This document shows, one piece after another, positions 45,113 to 54,985 of a stretch of DNA of 64,000 bases. The notes below the pieces were generated by a model. The model had not been told where the DNA came from and searched no databases. It saw only the letters and a list, made by a program, of their open reading frames with translations. Position 1 is the first letter of the stretch, and each line of letters opens with the position of its first letter. This stretch comes from Daedaleopsis sinensis (lineage: Eukaryota; Basidiomycota; Agaricomycetes; Polyporales; Polyporaceae): positions 62,001 through 126,000 of the forward strand of contig CM066309.1 of the NCBI GenBank assembly GCA_033807695.1. The letters run 5' to 3'. Made by a program: the position numbers and the translations under genes.

Positions 45113-47473
45113 ACGAGCCGCGACGCTCGAGGATCGCATGCAGCAGCTTGAGACCCTCATCCAGGCCATTCCTCCGCAAGTCTTCGCCAGCGCGGGGGCG
45201 CTCGGCGCTGGTCTCCCACAGTCTCCGGTAGATCCAACCACGAACCCGCATGCGTCGTTTGCGTCGTCGACACACATATTTCCGACAGCAGTGCCGCCTC
45301 CCTCTCTCACAGCATACCCTCTCATGAACCCGTCGACATTCTTCGGTCCGGTCAAGGCTGGCTCACGCAATGCGAGCCCAGGAACCGGCTTCACCAGAAT
45401 GCGCGCGTCGAGCATGTCCACGGACCAACTCACCGAAGACACCTCGCGAATGTCCCTCGCATCCTCCTACCTCTACTTCGACGACGAAGGATACACCAGA
45501 TGGCAAGGCGAGACGTCTGGGCTTCCGATCCTCGATCTCCTTGTCGAGAGACATGCAGTCGTCACAAAACCTGATCCCGATCGCCCGAACGGGCAGCAGT
45601 GGAAGGGGCAGAACGGGCAACCTCCTAATGACTGGTTCCCCGACCGTCAGGCGCGACGCACAGAGACAAATCCCGAGCACATATGGAAGCTCATCACGTC
45701 TTTCATCGTGCCTGAGCTGATGGACAGGTGCGTTTTTCTCCTGAGCAGGTTGCTGCTGCCGCTCACCACGTACGCGCAGCCTGGTGCAATGCTATCTCTC
45801 AACGTCATACTACCTCATGCCATTCCTGCACGTCCCAACATTCCTCGCGGTACGTGTTCCCGGCTTTCTAGCAAGTGACCGGCCATGTGACTCCTGTTCA
45901 TAGGACTATGGGAACCCGCGGAAATGGGGGGAGCCTGGATTCGCGGCGTTCATCGTGTCCATATGCTGTCTTTCATCTCGGCACATCGACGACCCGCGGG
46001 TGCGTGCCGATCCAAACGACAGCAACAGTGCCGGCACACAGTGGTTCGACCTGCTCACGCGGTTGCGGACACTCCCAGGCGCGGATAAGCCGACGTTATA
46101 CACGATCCAGTCGGTCCTCATCGCCGGGGTGTATGCGGTAGGTCTCGGCCGGCTCTCAAAAGCCTTCGCGCTTCTCGCGGAAGCTATCACCCTATCTCTC
46201 GATGCCGGTCTTCATCGATCCGCGGACGACTACGACGTGTTCGACCCTGTGGAAGACGAGGTGCGGAAGCGCACGTTCTGGTGTGTCTATCTGTGGGACA
46301 AGCAGGCGAGCGCGCACTTCGGCCGCCCGCCGATGCTCAGGCTGCGCGACTGCGACGTCGGGGAGCCTGTCATCGTCGACGACGAGTTCATCACCCGCGA
46401 CGGACTCGGGTTGCAGCCGCAGGAGACGGAGAGCCGTATGAACGCGTTCGTGAACTGTGTCCGCCTCTTTGTGGTCCTGGAGTCGGTCATCGATGTGCCG
46501 CCGTCTCCGCCGCCTGCAGATACCTCACCGTTCCTCGCTCGCGCGACGGCTGTGCTGACCGGTTTCCGGAGAGGGAAGGAACTGCGCGAAGAGGAGGCAC
46601 TCCTGGACGACATCTGCCGCGCCATCCCCCCGCACTGGGCCCACTCTGTCGAGACGATGACGAGCAACGACGTTATCAGGGTCACCCAGGCTGAGCGACT
46701 GCACTGCGTGGAGCAGTACGTTCGCATGCTCATCCACCGACACCGGTTCTCGGAGATGGTCGCGGAGAGGATGCACAATCACATACCTGACGCGGAGCAG
46801 AGCGAGGCGGAGATCGAGGCGATGCGTGCCGCGCACGGGTGTGCGCTGCAGATCATCTCGTCGCACCTGCACATCGCTGCGAAGGGCTTGATGACCTACT
46901 GTGAGTCGCTGTCGTCTACGTGCAGCTCGCGTTCGCTCAATATATGTATCCCGCAGACGGCGTGCACGTCATCCACCAGCTGACCGCGGCAGGCCGCACG
47001 CTCGTCGCGATGCTCCTCAACTGCCACTCGGACTCGTTACGCCCGCTCATCCCGCCCGCGCTGGAGGCCCTCCGCTCGTGCGTGGGCCTCCTGCGGCGTT
47101 TCAGCGGCCGGTACATCTGCGGGCTGCGGTCAGGTGACCTCATGGAGGAGTTCTGCCGACGTGAGTTCCCCTTCCGCACCTCCCACACCCCGCTGACGGC
47201 CCTCCGCCCTCCAGTCACGCAGATCCGATCATCCCGCTCGAGACCGCGCCGCGCCAGCCGGACGGGGCTGGGGCGAGCCACCGCCCGCCGTGGGTGCGCC
47301 CCGTGCGCAAGAAGACGTCGTCCTCGGCGATGCCCGGCTGGCTCAGCGTTGTGTTCGTGCGTGCGGGATCGTGCCGTGCGCGTACGAGTCGCCTGGCGGG
47401 GAGCGCTCGTTCAGCCGGCAGCACGGAGGGTGCCCACTGCCGAGTGTGCGATCAGGCCGGCGGTGAGCACTGA
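45113..47473 (+). CDS. Fungal-specific transcription factor (fungal_trans domain), lacking the Zn2Cys6 exon
   Basis: Exons 45113-45727, 45780-45849, 45904-46900, 46957-47160 and 47223-47473 join in frame, about 712 codons. They begin ATLEDRMQQLETLIQA, the dimerisation helix that normally follows a Zn2Cys6 cluster. Fungal_trans landmarks follow: TSYYLMPFLHVPTFLA, DYGNPRKWGEPGF, LDAGLHRSADDYDVFDPVED, RKRTFWCVYLWDKQASAHFG, RPPMLRLRDCDVG and HPIIPLE...PPWVRPVRKK. Related fungal proteins have a cysteine cluster exon upstream, but none is visible in the preceding 1 kb, and no ATG precedes the first exon (the first in-frame ATG is in EDRMQQ). The gene is therefore probably 5'-truncated, with the edge of the 5.9-kb repeat about 550 bp away. 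If expressed it could form non-DNA-binding dimers. Confidence 0.8.
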
Positions 47474-48676
47474 GTACGTCTCCGTCGGGGGTGCGCGCGG
47501 GGGTACGGTGTCGCTGGATGCCCGGACTGAGAGAAAGCGGGCGAGGTGTGGGCGAGTACGTCGAATGCGCATCCTGTTCGTGCGTCTGACAGGAATCAGC
47601 TTCTGTGCTTCGCACCGTCCCTGTCCGTATATGGCGCTGACTGAGTCATTGAGCGGTGTCCACGGCAGCAGAACGGAGGGAGCGGGAGCAAGCGAGAGCG
47701 GTGAGTACGTCCTGGGCCGCTCGGATGTGAGGAGCTGACTGTCGGCGGCATGAGCTCCCCAGTTCAAGCCCAGCGCTGGCCCAGCCCAGTGAGTCTCCCG
47801 AGCGTATGTAGATTCGGAAGAGGCGCCTCGAACCGGCGAGAGCTGCTTGATAGCCGTGAGTACGCCCTGGGCACCTCAAATGCGCGGAACTGACTGTCAC
47901 GCGCAGAGCTGGGTGAGTTGTGCAAAGGGGTAGTGACCAGCGGCGTGGTAGAGTCGGAAGGCCGGGAGATGCTGTCTAGGTCCATAGTGCTCCAGCTGTA
48001 GTAGATAGTGGTTATATGCGATGTGCTTGAGCGTACAGACCGGCCTAGTTCAGAGCGCAAGTCCCAGGAGCCACCCCATAGAGGGCGTACGTGCCAAGAC
48101 AAACTGTCGAATCCTGAGGGTACAGAGGCAAGAGATCGATCCGGGGGATCGCAGGCAGGCGATTCGCTGGCCAGCGGGGGGGACGCGAGACGCCGGGGGA
48201 GGAGGAGGAGGTCTGTGCGCGAGGAGGGAGCAGCTGAGTCTGTGCGCGAGGAGGGAGCAGCTGCGTCTGTCCTCACTCGCGCTCAGATCTCAGAGCGCAC
48301 TCGAGCACGAGTCGAGCGCAGAGCAGAGAGCAGAGCAGAAACAGACTCGAGCACTGAGCAGAGTACCATGCGCGTCATCGCACCGATCCGATCTGTTCAG
48401 GCGCCCGCGTCGACTGACCTCCAACCGTGCTCGAGCTCTGTCATTCATGTCGTCCACCGCTGGCACACGATGCCTCTCTCGATCTCGCGTCTACACCTGC
48501 CCATTCTGCCTCTCTTCTCCTGCCACCGCCGGGCGCGATACTGACTGGACGTTCTCGCGCGCAGGGCATGCGACCGGTGTCGGCGGGGATAGGAGAACAG
48601 GCGCGGGGTGGGTGCGGGTAGTGTGAGACAAATCGCGCGGCCGGGATCGTGCCGGGGGGTGGGCGGTGATAGGAAG
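47474..48676. other. Interval without a supported gene
   Basis: It holds a direct repeat of about 46 bp (47698-47743 and 47852-47898, pattern GTGAGTACGYCCTGGGC...ACTGACTGTC) and a purine-rich stretch with a 27-bp tandem repeat at 48213-48266. Open stretches are compositional and show no domain. Confidence 0.5.
48213..48266. repeat. 27-bp tandem repeat, two copies
   Basis: TCTGTGCGCGAGGAGGGAGC followed by AGCTGAG or AGCTGCG occurs twice back to back. Confidence 0.75.
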
Positions 48677-48724
48677 GGGGGATATTCCCCCCCTCGGTTT
48701 TAGAACCGGGGGGGAAATATCCCC
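48677..48724. repeat. Hairpin of G/C runs
   Basis: GGGGATATTCCCCCCC near 48678 pairs with GGGGGGGAAATATCCCC ending near 48724, with a TTTTAGAA loop. It could be a foldback remnant. I see no target duplication. Confidence 0.55.
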
Positions 48725-48771
48725 TGGTGTATACGGCTCGATGTGTAGGGTGCACAGTGTGTGAGGTTCCG

Positions 48772-49040
48772 TCCGGAGTCGAGTCGCGTCGTGCGGTCTA
48801 CGTGCTGTTCGGTTTCGAGCACAACCGTTCAGCGGCCTTGCGCAGCCCCGTCCGGTGTCGCGTCGCGTCGTGCGGTCTCGACAGGCACGGAGCCGCCGTG
48901 GGCAGTCCTGTTCGTTGTCGAGCAGAACAGCGCAGTTCTGTGCGATGTTGAGTCCGGTGTTGAGTCGCGTCGTGTGGTCTCGACAGGCACGGAGGCCGCT
49001 GTGCTCAGTGCTGTTGGGTTCCGTGTCAGGTCAGAGCGTC
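48772..49040 (+). repeat. Degenerate tandem repeat, about 90-115 bp unit, three copies
   Basis: The core GAGTCGCGTCGTGCGGTCT followed by CGACAGGCACGGAGCCGCCGT starts at about 48779, 48863 and 48962. Copies are interspersed with GTTCGxTGTCGAGCA segments. There is no lasting open frame common to all copies. Confidence 0.65.
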
Positions 49041-49309
49041 GTGCGCCCACCAGGACAGATTGAACCAGCGTGACCGTTGGGCCCGTGTCTACTGTCATGG
49101 AGTCGCCACGCACTGGCTGCGTCCAGGAATATCAGTACTAGCAGTGCGTTTGCGTCCTGCGCGACTCGCCTGCCATCCGGTGACTCACTGGTTGCGATTG
49201 CCGTGATTTACAACAACGGAGACCTGGTAGAATTGGAAGCCACCGCTTGTGCGAGACCGTTGTTGCAGCCCAGGGACGTGGGTTCACTTCCGCTCGTCAG
49301 GCTGGGTGA

Positions 49310-49800
49310 CTGCGATGGGATAGCCGGCTCATAGTTTGACTATCAACCGCCTCCGACCGAGTACAATAGCCGTGGAATCATCGGCTATAATCACCGGCTA
49401 TAGCCTTCGCATAGTTTACCAATAAGACGCCTGTAGCATAGCCTTATCGTAGGAAAAATTAGGAATGCCTAATGCACGGCTATGGGTTGTTGCGAAAGGA
49501 TATATCTGTGCACGCCTATGCCCCGCCTTTGAGCAGGCTTTTGACAGGGCTTATAGCCGTGCCATAGCGTTAGAATAGAAGAACTATCGAAAGCCTATCG
49601 CTTTGTTCCTTTGACTTCCAATAAGCCGACTATAACACGGCTATGCAACTGGTCTATAGGTTTACTTTGAAGCCGGGCAATAGTGGGGCCATATGCGTGT
49701 CATTGTAAGACTATGACCGCGGTCAATAGTGAAGTAGTAGGCTAGATGTAGTTAGACTCGTTGAGCCGCCTATGACACGCCTATGACCTGGTCACCTGGT
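49310..49800. repeat. AT-richer island full of CGGCTAT/ATAGCCG motifs
   Basis: Within about 490 bp, the motifs GGCTAT, GCCTAT and their complements ATAGCC/ATAGGC occur more than a dozen times in both orientations (for example ATCGGCTATAATC, ACCGGCTATAGCC, CACGGCTATG, TTATAGCCGTG). Base composition is clearly lower in GC than the surroundings and no ORF of note is present. It ends where the unidentified-gene fragment begins. Its origin is unknown. Confidence 0.6.
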
Positions 49801-49829
49801 GCAGCAGGGGCGCCTGCCAGGTGTGCCAA

Positions 49830-50385
49830 GTCCTGTGTGTGACAACTGGGTCCGTAAATCTCCAGGCCGCAGCAGGGAAGCCGTGGGCGATCGGAGACAG
49901 ATCAGGCTGGCGCGGAAATGTCGACTAAGGTGAATATAGTCAGCATCGGCATGGGCGCCTGCCAGGTGTGAAGGCAGGTGACCCACTGGGCGATAGTGAC
50001 CCACTGGACGCCTGAAGACTGTAGCCGCATTGTGACCGACCCGTTGCTCACATGTTCAGTTCCTTGGTAGGGAGGCTCAGCGAAGTTACCTACGAGCGAG
50101 ACATTCTCCATGTCAGTCGCAAGGGTGTCCAGTACGTTGCAGGGCAGGTCGGCCCATTGCTGGTTCGGATTGAAGTTGGTGTGGGGCGGCACGAAACCCA
50201 TGCCGCTCTCGACGTTTGTTCCGGGCATATCGGCGCTCTCGTAAAACTGACCACAGCACAGTGCAATCCATGAGTCGTGTGCGCTGAAAAAATTCCGAGC
50301 ATCGCAGACACTGACCTTGCTCGAGTCTCGGAGATGCTCCTGGATAACAGTCCATGTCCGGATTTTCCATTGAACCACGCGCAGG
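49830..50385 (-). pseudogene. Truncated copy of the unidentified gene at 34.0-35.4 kb
   Basis: The minus-strand frame 50378-49902 repeats WKIRTWTVIQEHLRDSSKV, SADMPGTNVESGMGFVPPHT and NVSLVGNFAEPPYQGTEHVS of the other copy. It lacks the first exon and has an in-frame loss of eight residues before SADMPG. A 17-bp direct repeat (GGCGCCTGCCAGGTGTG) is at about 49809 and 49954. The left end abuts the CGGCTAT island and the right end abuts the large direct repeat. Confidence 0.7.
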
Positions 50386-50493
50386 GAATTGGTCCGGGCC
50401 GTGCGCTGCCAACATGCTAGTTATCCAGCACTAACTTCTCGACACGCTGCACAACGCGGATTTGCACGTGGCCGGGGTATAGTACACCTAGAT

Positions 50494-50611
50494 TAACCCG
50501 GCCGTATACGGAAACTGGCCGTATCCATATACCATATCATAGCCGCCCTGATCTAGAGGTCGAGTGCAGTATATAAACGCGACGCTTGGAACTCCATCCC
50601 CGGCCCAGATC
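50494..50611 (+). promoter_or_regulatory. 118-bp segment present only upstream of E2, with a TATA box
   Basis: In copy 1 the flanks CACCTAGAT and CTGTGGCACC are 10 bp apart; here they are separated by 118 bp. The segment contains the partly palindromic CCGGCCGTATACGG and a TATATAAA at 50570-50577, about 170 bp before the E2 start. E1 has no equally good TATA there. Confidence 0.55.
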
Positions 50612-50747
50612 TGTGGCACCACCGACTTTCGCTAGAAATCCTCCTCCTCCTCCGCGTCACCTCTCCTGACCTGAACTTCTGGTGAAGTTTTGAAGTACGT
50701 ACCTATGCTTGTCGTTTGTCCAATTAATGCCGTGCTGATATGAGGGA

Positions 50748-52756
50748 ATGGTTTATAAGCTTATGCCAGCGGAGAATGGATTCGTGTCAAGTCGGTGTGA
50801 CAGCGACGACGCCGCTGACAGCTCCCAAGCCACTGCCAGCGGATACAATGCGGGTCCTCAATACGGGACCATCGCAGAGGACTTCACCAACCTATCTGCC
50901 CCCAATAACGCTGCCTACCCCAATCCCCGGGCCATCGACGTCCATCACCACTTGTCCTCTTCGATAACCTCATCTAGGACTGGTCCGGCAACCTCGTACT
51001 CGGATAACAATGTTTTGGCCGGCCCCGAACGTCCCCAGTACTCGGAACTGCACAAATATGACCCCCTTTCTATGTGGCCGGACTACCACCAGGCTCCTTT
51101 TGGTCCGGGCTTGCCACTAGACGCATATCCTGCCAACGGTCAAGTCGGCGACGCACCATGGCTCCTGACGTCCCCCGGGCCGACGGCCATGGATTATTCC
51201 TACTCCCCTCATCTTCTTATGGAGACGAAGACGGCCGCATCTGAAAGTCTATCGGAGCCGCCTCAAGTATTCAACTCCAATCCCGCGATGGCTCTCTCAG
51301 TCCCGCCGGCGGCGCGCAACGCGGGTGAAGGTCGTGCGGAGAATGCACCTTACAGACAGCTCGTTTCATCAGAACCGGCCGTACGCTCTTCTCCCAACAA
51401 TTCCTACTTCGACTTCAAGTACTACCCACCTTCCGACGGTTCTCAAGCGTTTGGAGACTTCCCTCCAGGACTCGAGGCTACATCCGTCCTCCCAAACGCT
51501 TCGCGCTCCGACCTATTTGCTACTACCATGAGGCCTAGGCCGGTGCTGTCGAACGGTGTCGGATTGGAGGGGTCCGATGCTGCATCAACTCCAATCAGAG
51601 GGTCTCCGGAGACGTCGTCTGCCCCGGTACGTTGGCACACTACTATTGCCTCGTCAAGAAACACGACTAACCTCTGCTACTCAGGAGCAACAGAAACGGT
51701 TCCACGTCAGGGAGACACCCCGAAGACCCCGTACTTCGCTGGCAGGGCCATACCCTACCACCACACGTGCTACTGACCCCCGTGCGGGGTCCGCGCCGCC
51801 TCGAGCGCGCGATCGTCAGAAGAGGCGTTTCTCTGCTGTTCAGACCCCCCAAGCAGAGCCCGAGCGCACCCCCGTGAGGGTGGCCACATCCCCGCGTTAT
51901 CCGACTCGTCGCCACGGTCGTCCGCCACCGAGTCACCGCTTCGTTGACTCTGGGCCGGACCGCAGGCGTCGTTCCGCCGGGCATGCCGCACAGCGGTCGC
52001 TCGAGCGACTCGGCGCGAGAGCGGACGACCTCGACTTTCCAACGGCAACGGCATTGCACCAGGAGGGTACTAGTAGAGCAGGCGGCTCCACGTCAAATAT
52101 CCCCGATGGCGCAGCACACACTACAACAATCGTGAGTCCCTTGCAGAGCTACGTATTCGTGTCGTCTCCATTATTCTGAGCATCGCTGCTCTACAGGAAA
52201 TCCCTCAGTTTGAGTACTATCCGCAAAGCAACACCCGCCGGGCGAAATCTATAGATGATCCGCCAGTCACGTACGGCGATGATGGCATCAGCATCGTAGA
52301 CCTGATTCTCCAGAAGGCTGTCATGCAGGAGCATGACACCGATACCGCATTTCCTACCGATTTCGGCCCAAAGGTCACAGTGTGGCTCGGGGTACGTGTG
52401 GACCCCCGTCGAACCATCTTGCAACGGTACTAAAACGATCTGCTAGCTCGTCGGATATGAGCCGTTCACGACCAGGCAGATCAACGTCTGCAAGATGCAC
52501 AACTACAAGCACCTCCAGCCTAGCAGAGCTCACATTGCGTGGATTGCCGCTAAGGGAGTGGAGCAGATCATAGAGAAGGTACGTTCTGTCCCTCTGTCAG
52601 TTTCGCTCTCCTTCTCATGAAAGTGAGGTACAGCCCCGGGCCGGCTCCTCGTTCCCGTACGAGCTCAAGGATCTCGTGCTCCTCGAGATCCGCCGTGCCT
52701 CAAAGGGCACCATTCAGGCCATCATCGGGCACAAGTATCCCAACACCTTCGGGTAG
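50748..52756 (+). CDS. Member of the unnamed basidiomycete protein family (gene E2), five exons
   Basis: Exons 50748-51626, 51685-52131, 52197-52391, 52447-52578 and 52634-52756 give 591 aa. This is the E1 structure shifted by 11767 bp, with two extra residues at the start of exon 5 (PRAGSS in place of PGSS). All frames and splice sites are intact. The C-terminal domain is the same as in E1, with AHIAWIAAKGVEQIIEK and a terminal YPNTFG. Most differences from E1 change the protein, especially in the first 70 residues (CDSDDAADSSQATASGY against CDSDDAAPCSQATGSGY). Function unknown. Confidence 0.82.
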
Positions 52757-53219
52757 TATCCCGCTACTACTCAGGCTACTCGCCGCCCGGGGCGTCCTGG
52801 TCTGACATATACCCCTGCCCTGCCCCTTCGAGTACTTTCTCACTACGATTCCACTCGACGCCTGGCGCGCCCTGGTCATACATATACTGCTACCCGCTCC
52901 CGCTCGACGCCTTCGCGTTCCAGTGACTTGAGGTTAATTTTATAGAGTAGTCCGATCCTTTTGTTTATTGATAAGATAAAGCCGTATTGACGTCTCTCGC
53001 CGTGCGAAACTCACAGAGTCGCCGTCGTCGCCGTCCCCCACCGGCAGGCTGCGGCGACATTGGTCTCGCGCACACCTCGACTGCATGTAGCGCAGAGCTG
53101 ATGGGTGACTCGAACAACCACATATATGTTCGAACTTCTAGAGCAGTACTGGAAGACCCTACTACATAGATGGACGACCTTTGGTAACCTACAGAATCGA
53201 TCGGCGGCATTGAGTCGTG

Positions 53220-54985
53220 AATCATGAGCGCGTGTCGGGCCCTATCACAGAGTACCCATGACGCCGCGCGGAGGAAGAGAGCACCCCGACAAGTCACCGC
53301 GATGCGTGGCGACGAGGTCGGCCCTGCAAGCCGTCGGTCTTCACGCCAAGCAGCTTCCCGACGTTCGAGGACACTAGGGCGAGCACATCGACCTTTGACA
53401 ACTCGCCGTTCGCCTCGAGAGCCGCTTGAGAGATGCCATCCGCACGATTACTCTCGTGAATCTCGCTGGCCTCGACGACGGACGCCGGTGGCACGGCGCA
53501 CACGCACTCTCGGCGGGATCGAAGCAGGCGACCTTTCCGTCACGGCTACGACTCCGGCAGCGTGTGTATGCAGACTCCGCAGTGAACGCTTCGCACACCG
53601 TCTCCTCGCCGCGGAAGAAGACGCTCTTGACGTTCGTGAACACGACAGTGCGCGCGTGCGAGGGCGTCGGTCCGAGCCGCGCCGGGAGGCCGTCGTACTC
53701 GAGAGTCTCCTCCATCTCCTTGTCCAAGTGCGGGGTCCCGGGATCTTCTGGAATGCATCGGGCTCGGCGGGGAGGTGCGGGGCGTGCATCTGCGGGATCC
53801 CGGGCCCGCCGGTCCAAGACTTGCGGGGGCGTCGCGCCGAGCTCAAGTGGGTGGCTGTCCCGGATCACAAGATCTGAGGATTAGACTCTTCCGAAACCTT
53901 TCAACCTGCACACACAGATGAGATCGCGCATGATCCGACTTACCGGCATCATGGTACCCTGTGGCATGTCGGCCTCATGGGGTACACGAGTAGTACACAT
54001 GGGTCCACAACACACCTTCCTTTACGTATCCGATTCTGTGCGGGGCAGTAGAAGTGTGCGCTAGGTTAAGACCTGAGCATGGACTTTTGGACATACCTTG
54101 ACCCGCCGACGGAGAACATCTACCAGCGCTTGCCGTTGCAGGTCTTCGTGGTCAGCGACTCACATTTTCTGCGCTTCCCATTCCTTGGGGCTGCGTGAGG
54201 AGCACGCCGCGCCTGCCTGCTCAATCTCCCGAGCGAGCATGTGCGCCTCGCACCCACCGACGAACATGGACTTCAGCTTGACCGGAATGCCGGTCGAGAG
54301 CGCGTACTCGACCTCGCCCTTGAGCGCAAGGAGGGAAGCGATGATATCTGCACTATCGACGTCGACCGCGAGCGGTCCTTCTCCCTGTCGTCGTGCATAT
54401 ATCCCGACCATCAAAGGCACGACAATTGCCGTTGCCTATCCACGTCCAGTCAGCAGTCGATTGGCTTAAGCATACGCTGCGCGGTGAAGGGGCTCGCACG
54501 CGCCGTGTGAATCCGCTCAAATGCCCGCCCGGGCTCACTGTTTGAAGAGCAGAACGAACATCTGCCTGTTCGGCTCACGTTACAGTACGTGACGGACACA
54601 TCACACCCTTTAACGGGGTTACACGTATCCTACGCCAGTCCGAGTCAGCGAGCGACCTGCAGTGAAGAGAGAAATGACGGGCGCACCTTTTTGACGAATC
54701 CAACTCGGTGGTCCTGACCCCTAGCAGGGGCCGTCGTCACTGAAGCGAGGGCGATGGCGGGCGGGCCTTAAGCGCTTGAGAGGCCGTATCGTGTCTGCAT
54801 CTGTGAGACGACCCTTGTACGCTGCACCTGCCACGTCTACTTCGTGGGCAGGAGAGTGGCGGCGGACCGCAGGGGACGTGACGGTCGGGCATCTAGTCCA
54901 GGACTCGACCTTATGACCCCCTCCAATTCTGAGTGACATCTCTGAGATCGAGTGCCGCACCGTCCGGAGCGGAGTCCGGCGAGAC
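53220..54985 (-). pseudogene. Amidohydrolase wreck in repeat copy 2
   Basis: Same order of pieces as in copy 1: EGPLAVDVDSADIIASLLAL (54160-54420), then VDVLRRRVK, IRDSHPLELGATPPQVL, RTVVFTNVKSVFFRGEE and AALEANGELSKVDVLALVSS. Frames are broken in the same places, plus further small deletions (for example three bases near 53687 and several near 53738). The shared breaks show that the gene was already dead before the block was duplicated. Confidence 0.85.
54901..54977. other. Micro-inversion relative to repeat copy 1
   Basis: The 77 bp here, beginning GGACTCGACCTTATGACC and ending CCGTCCGGAGCGGAGTCC, are the reverse complement of 43132-43207 in copy 1. The sequence on both sides (ACGGTCGGGCAT and GGCGAGACGGGCGC) is in the same orientation in the two copies. 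The third relative at 37.7 kb has the copy-1 orientation, so copy 2 is the inverted one. Confidence 0.88.
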
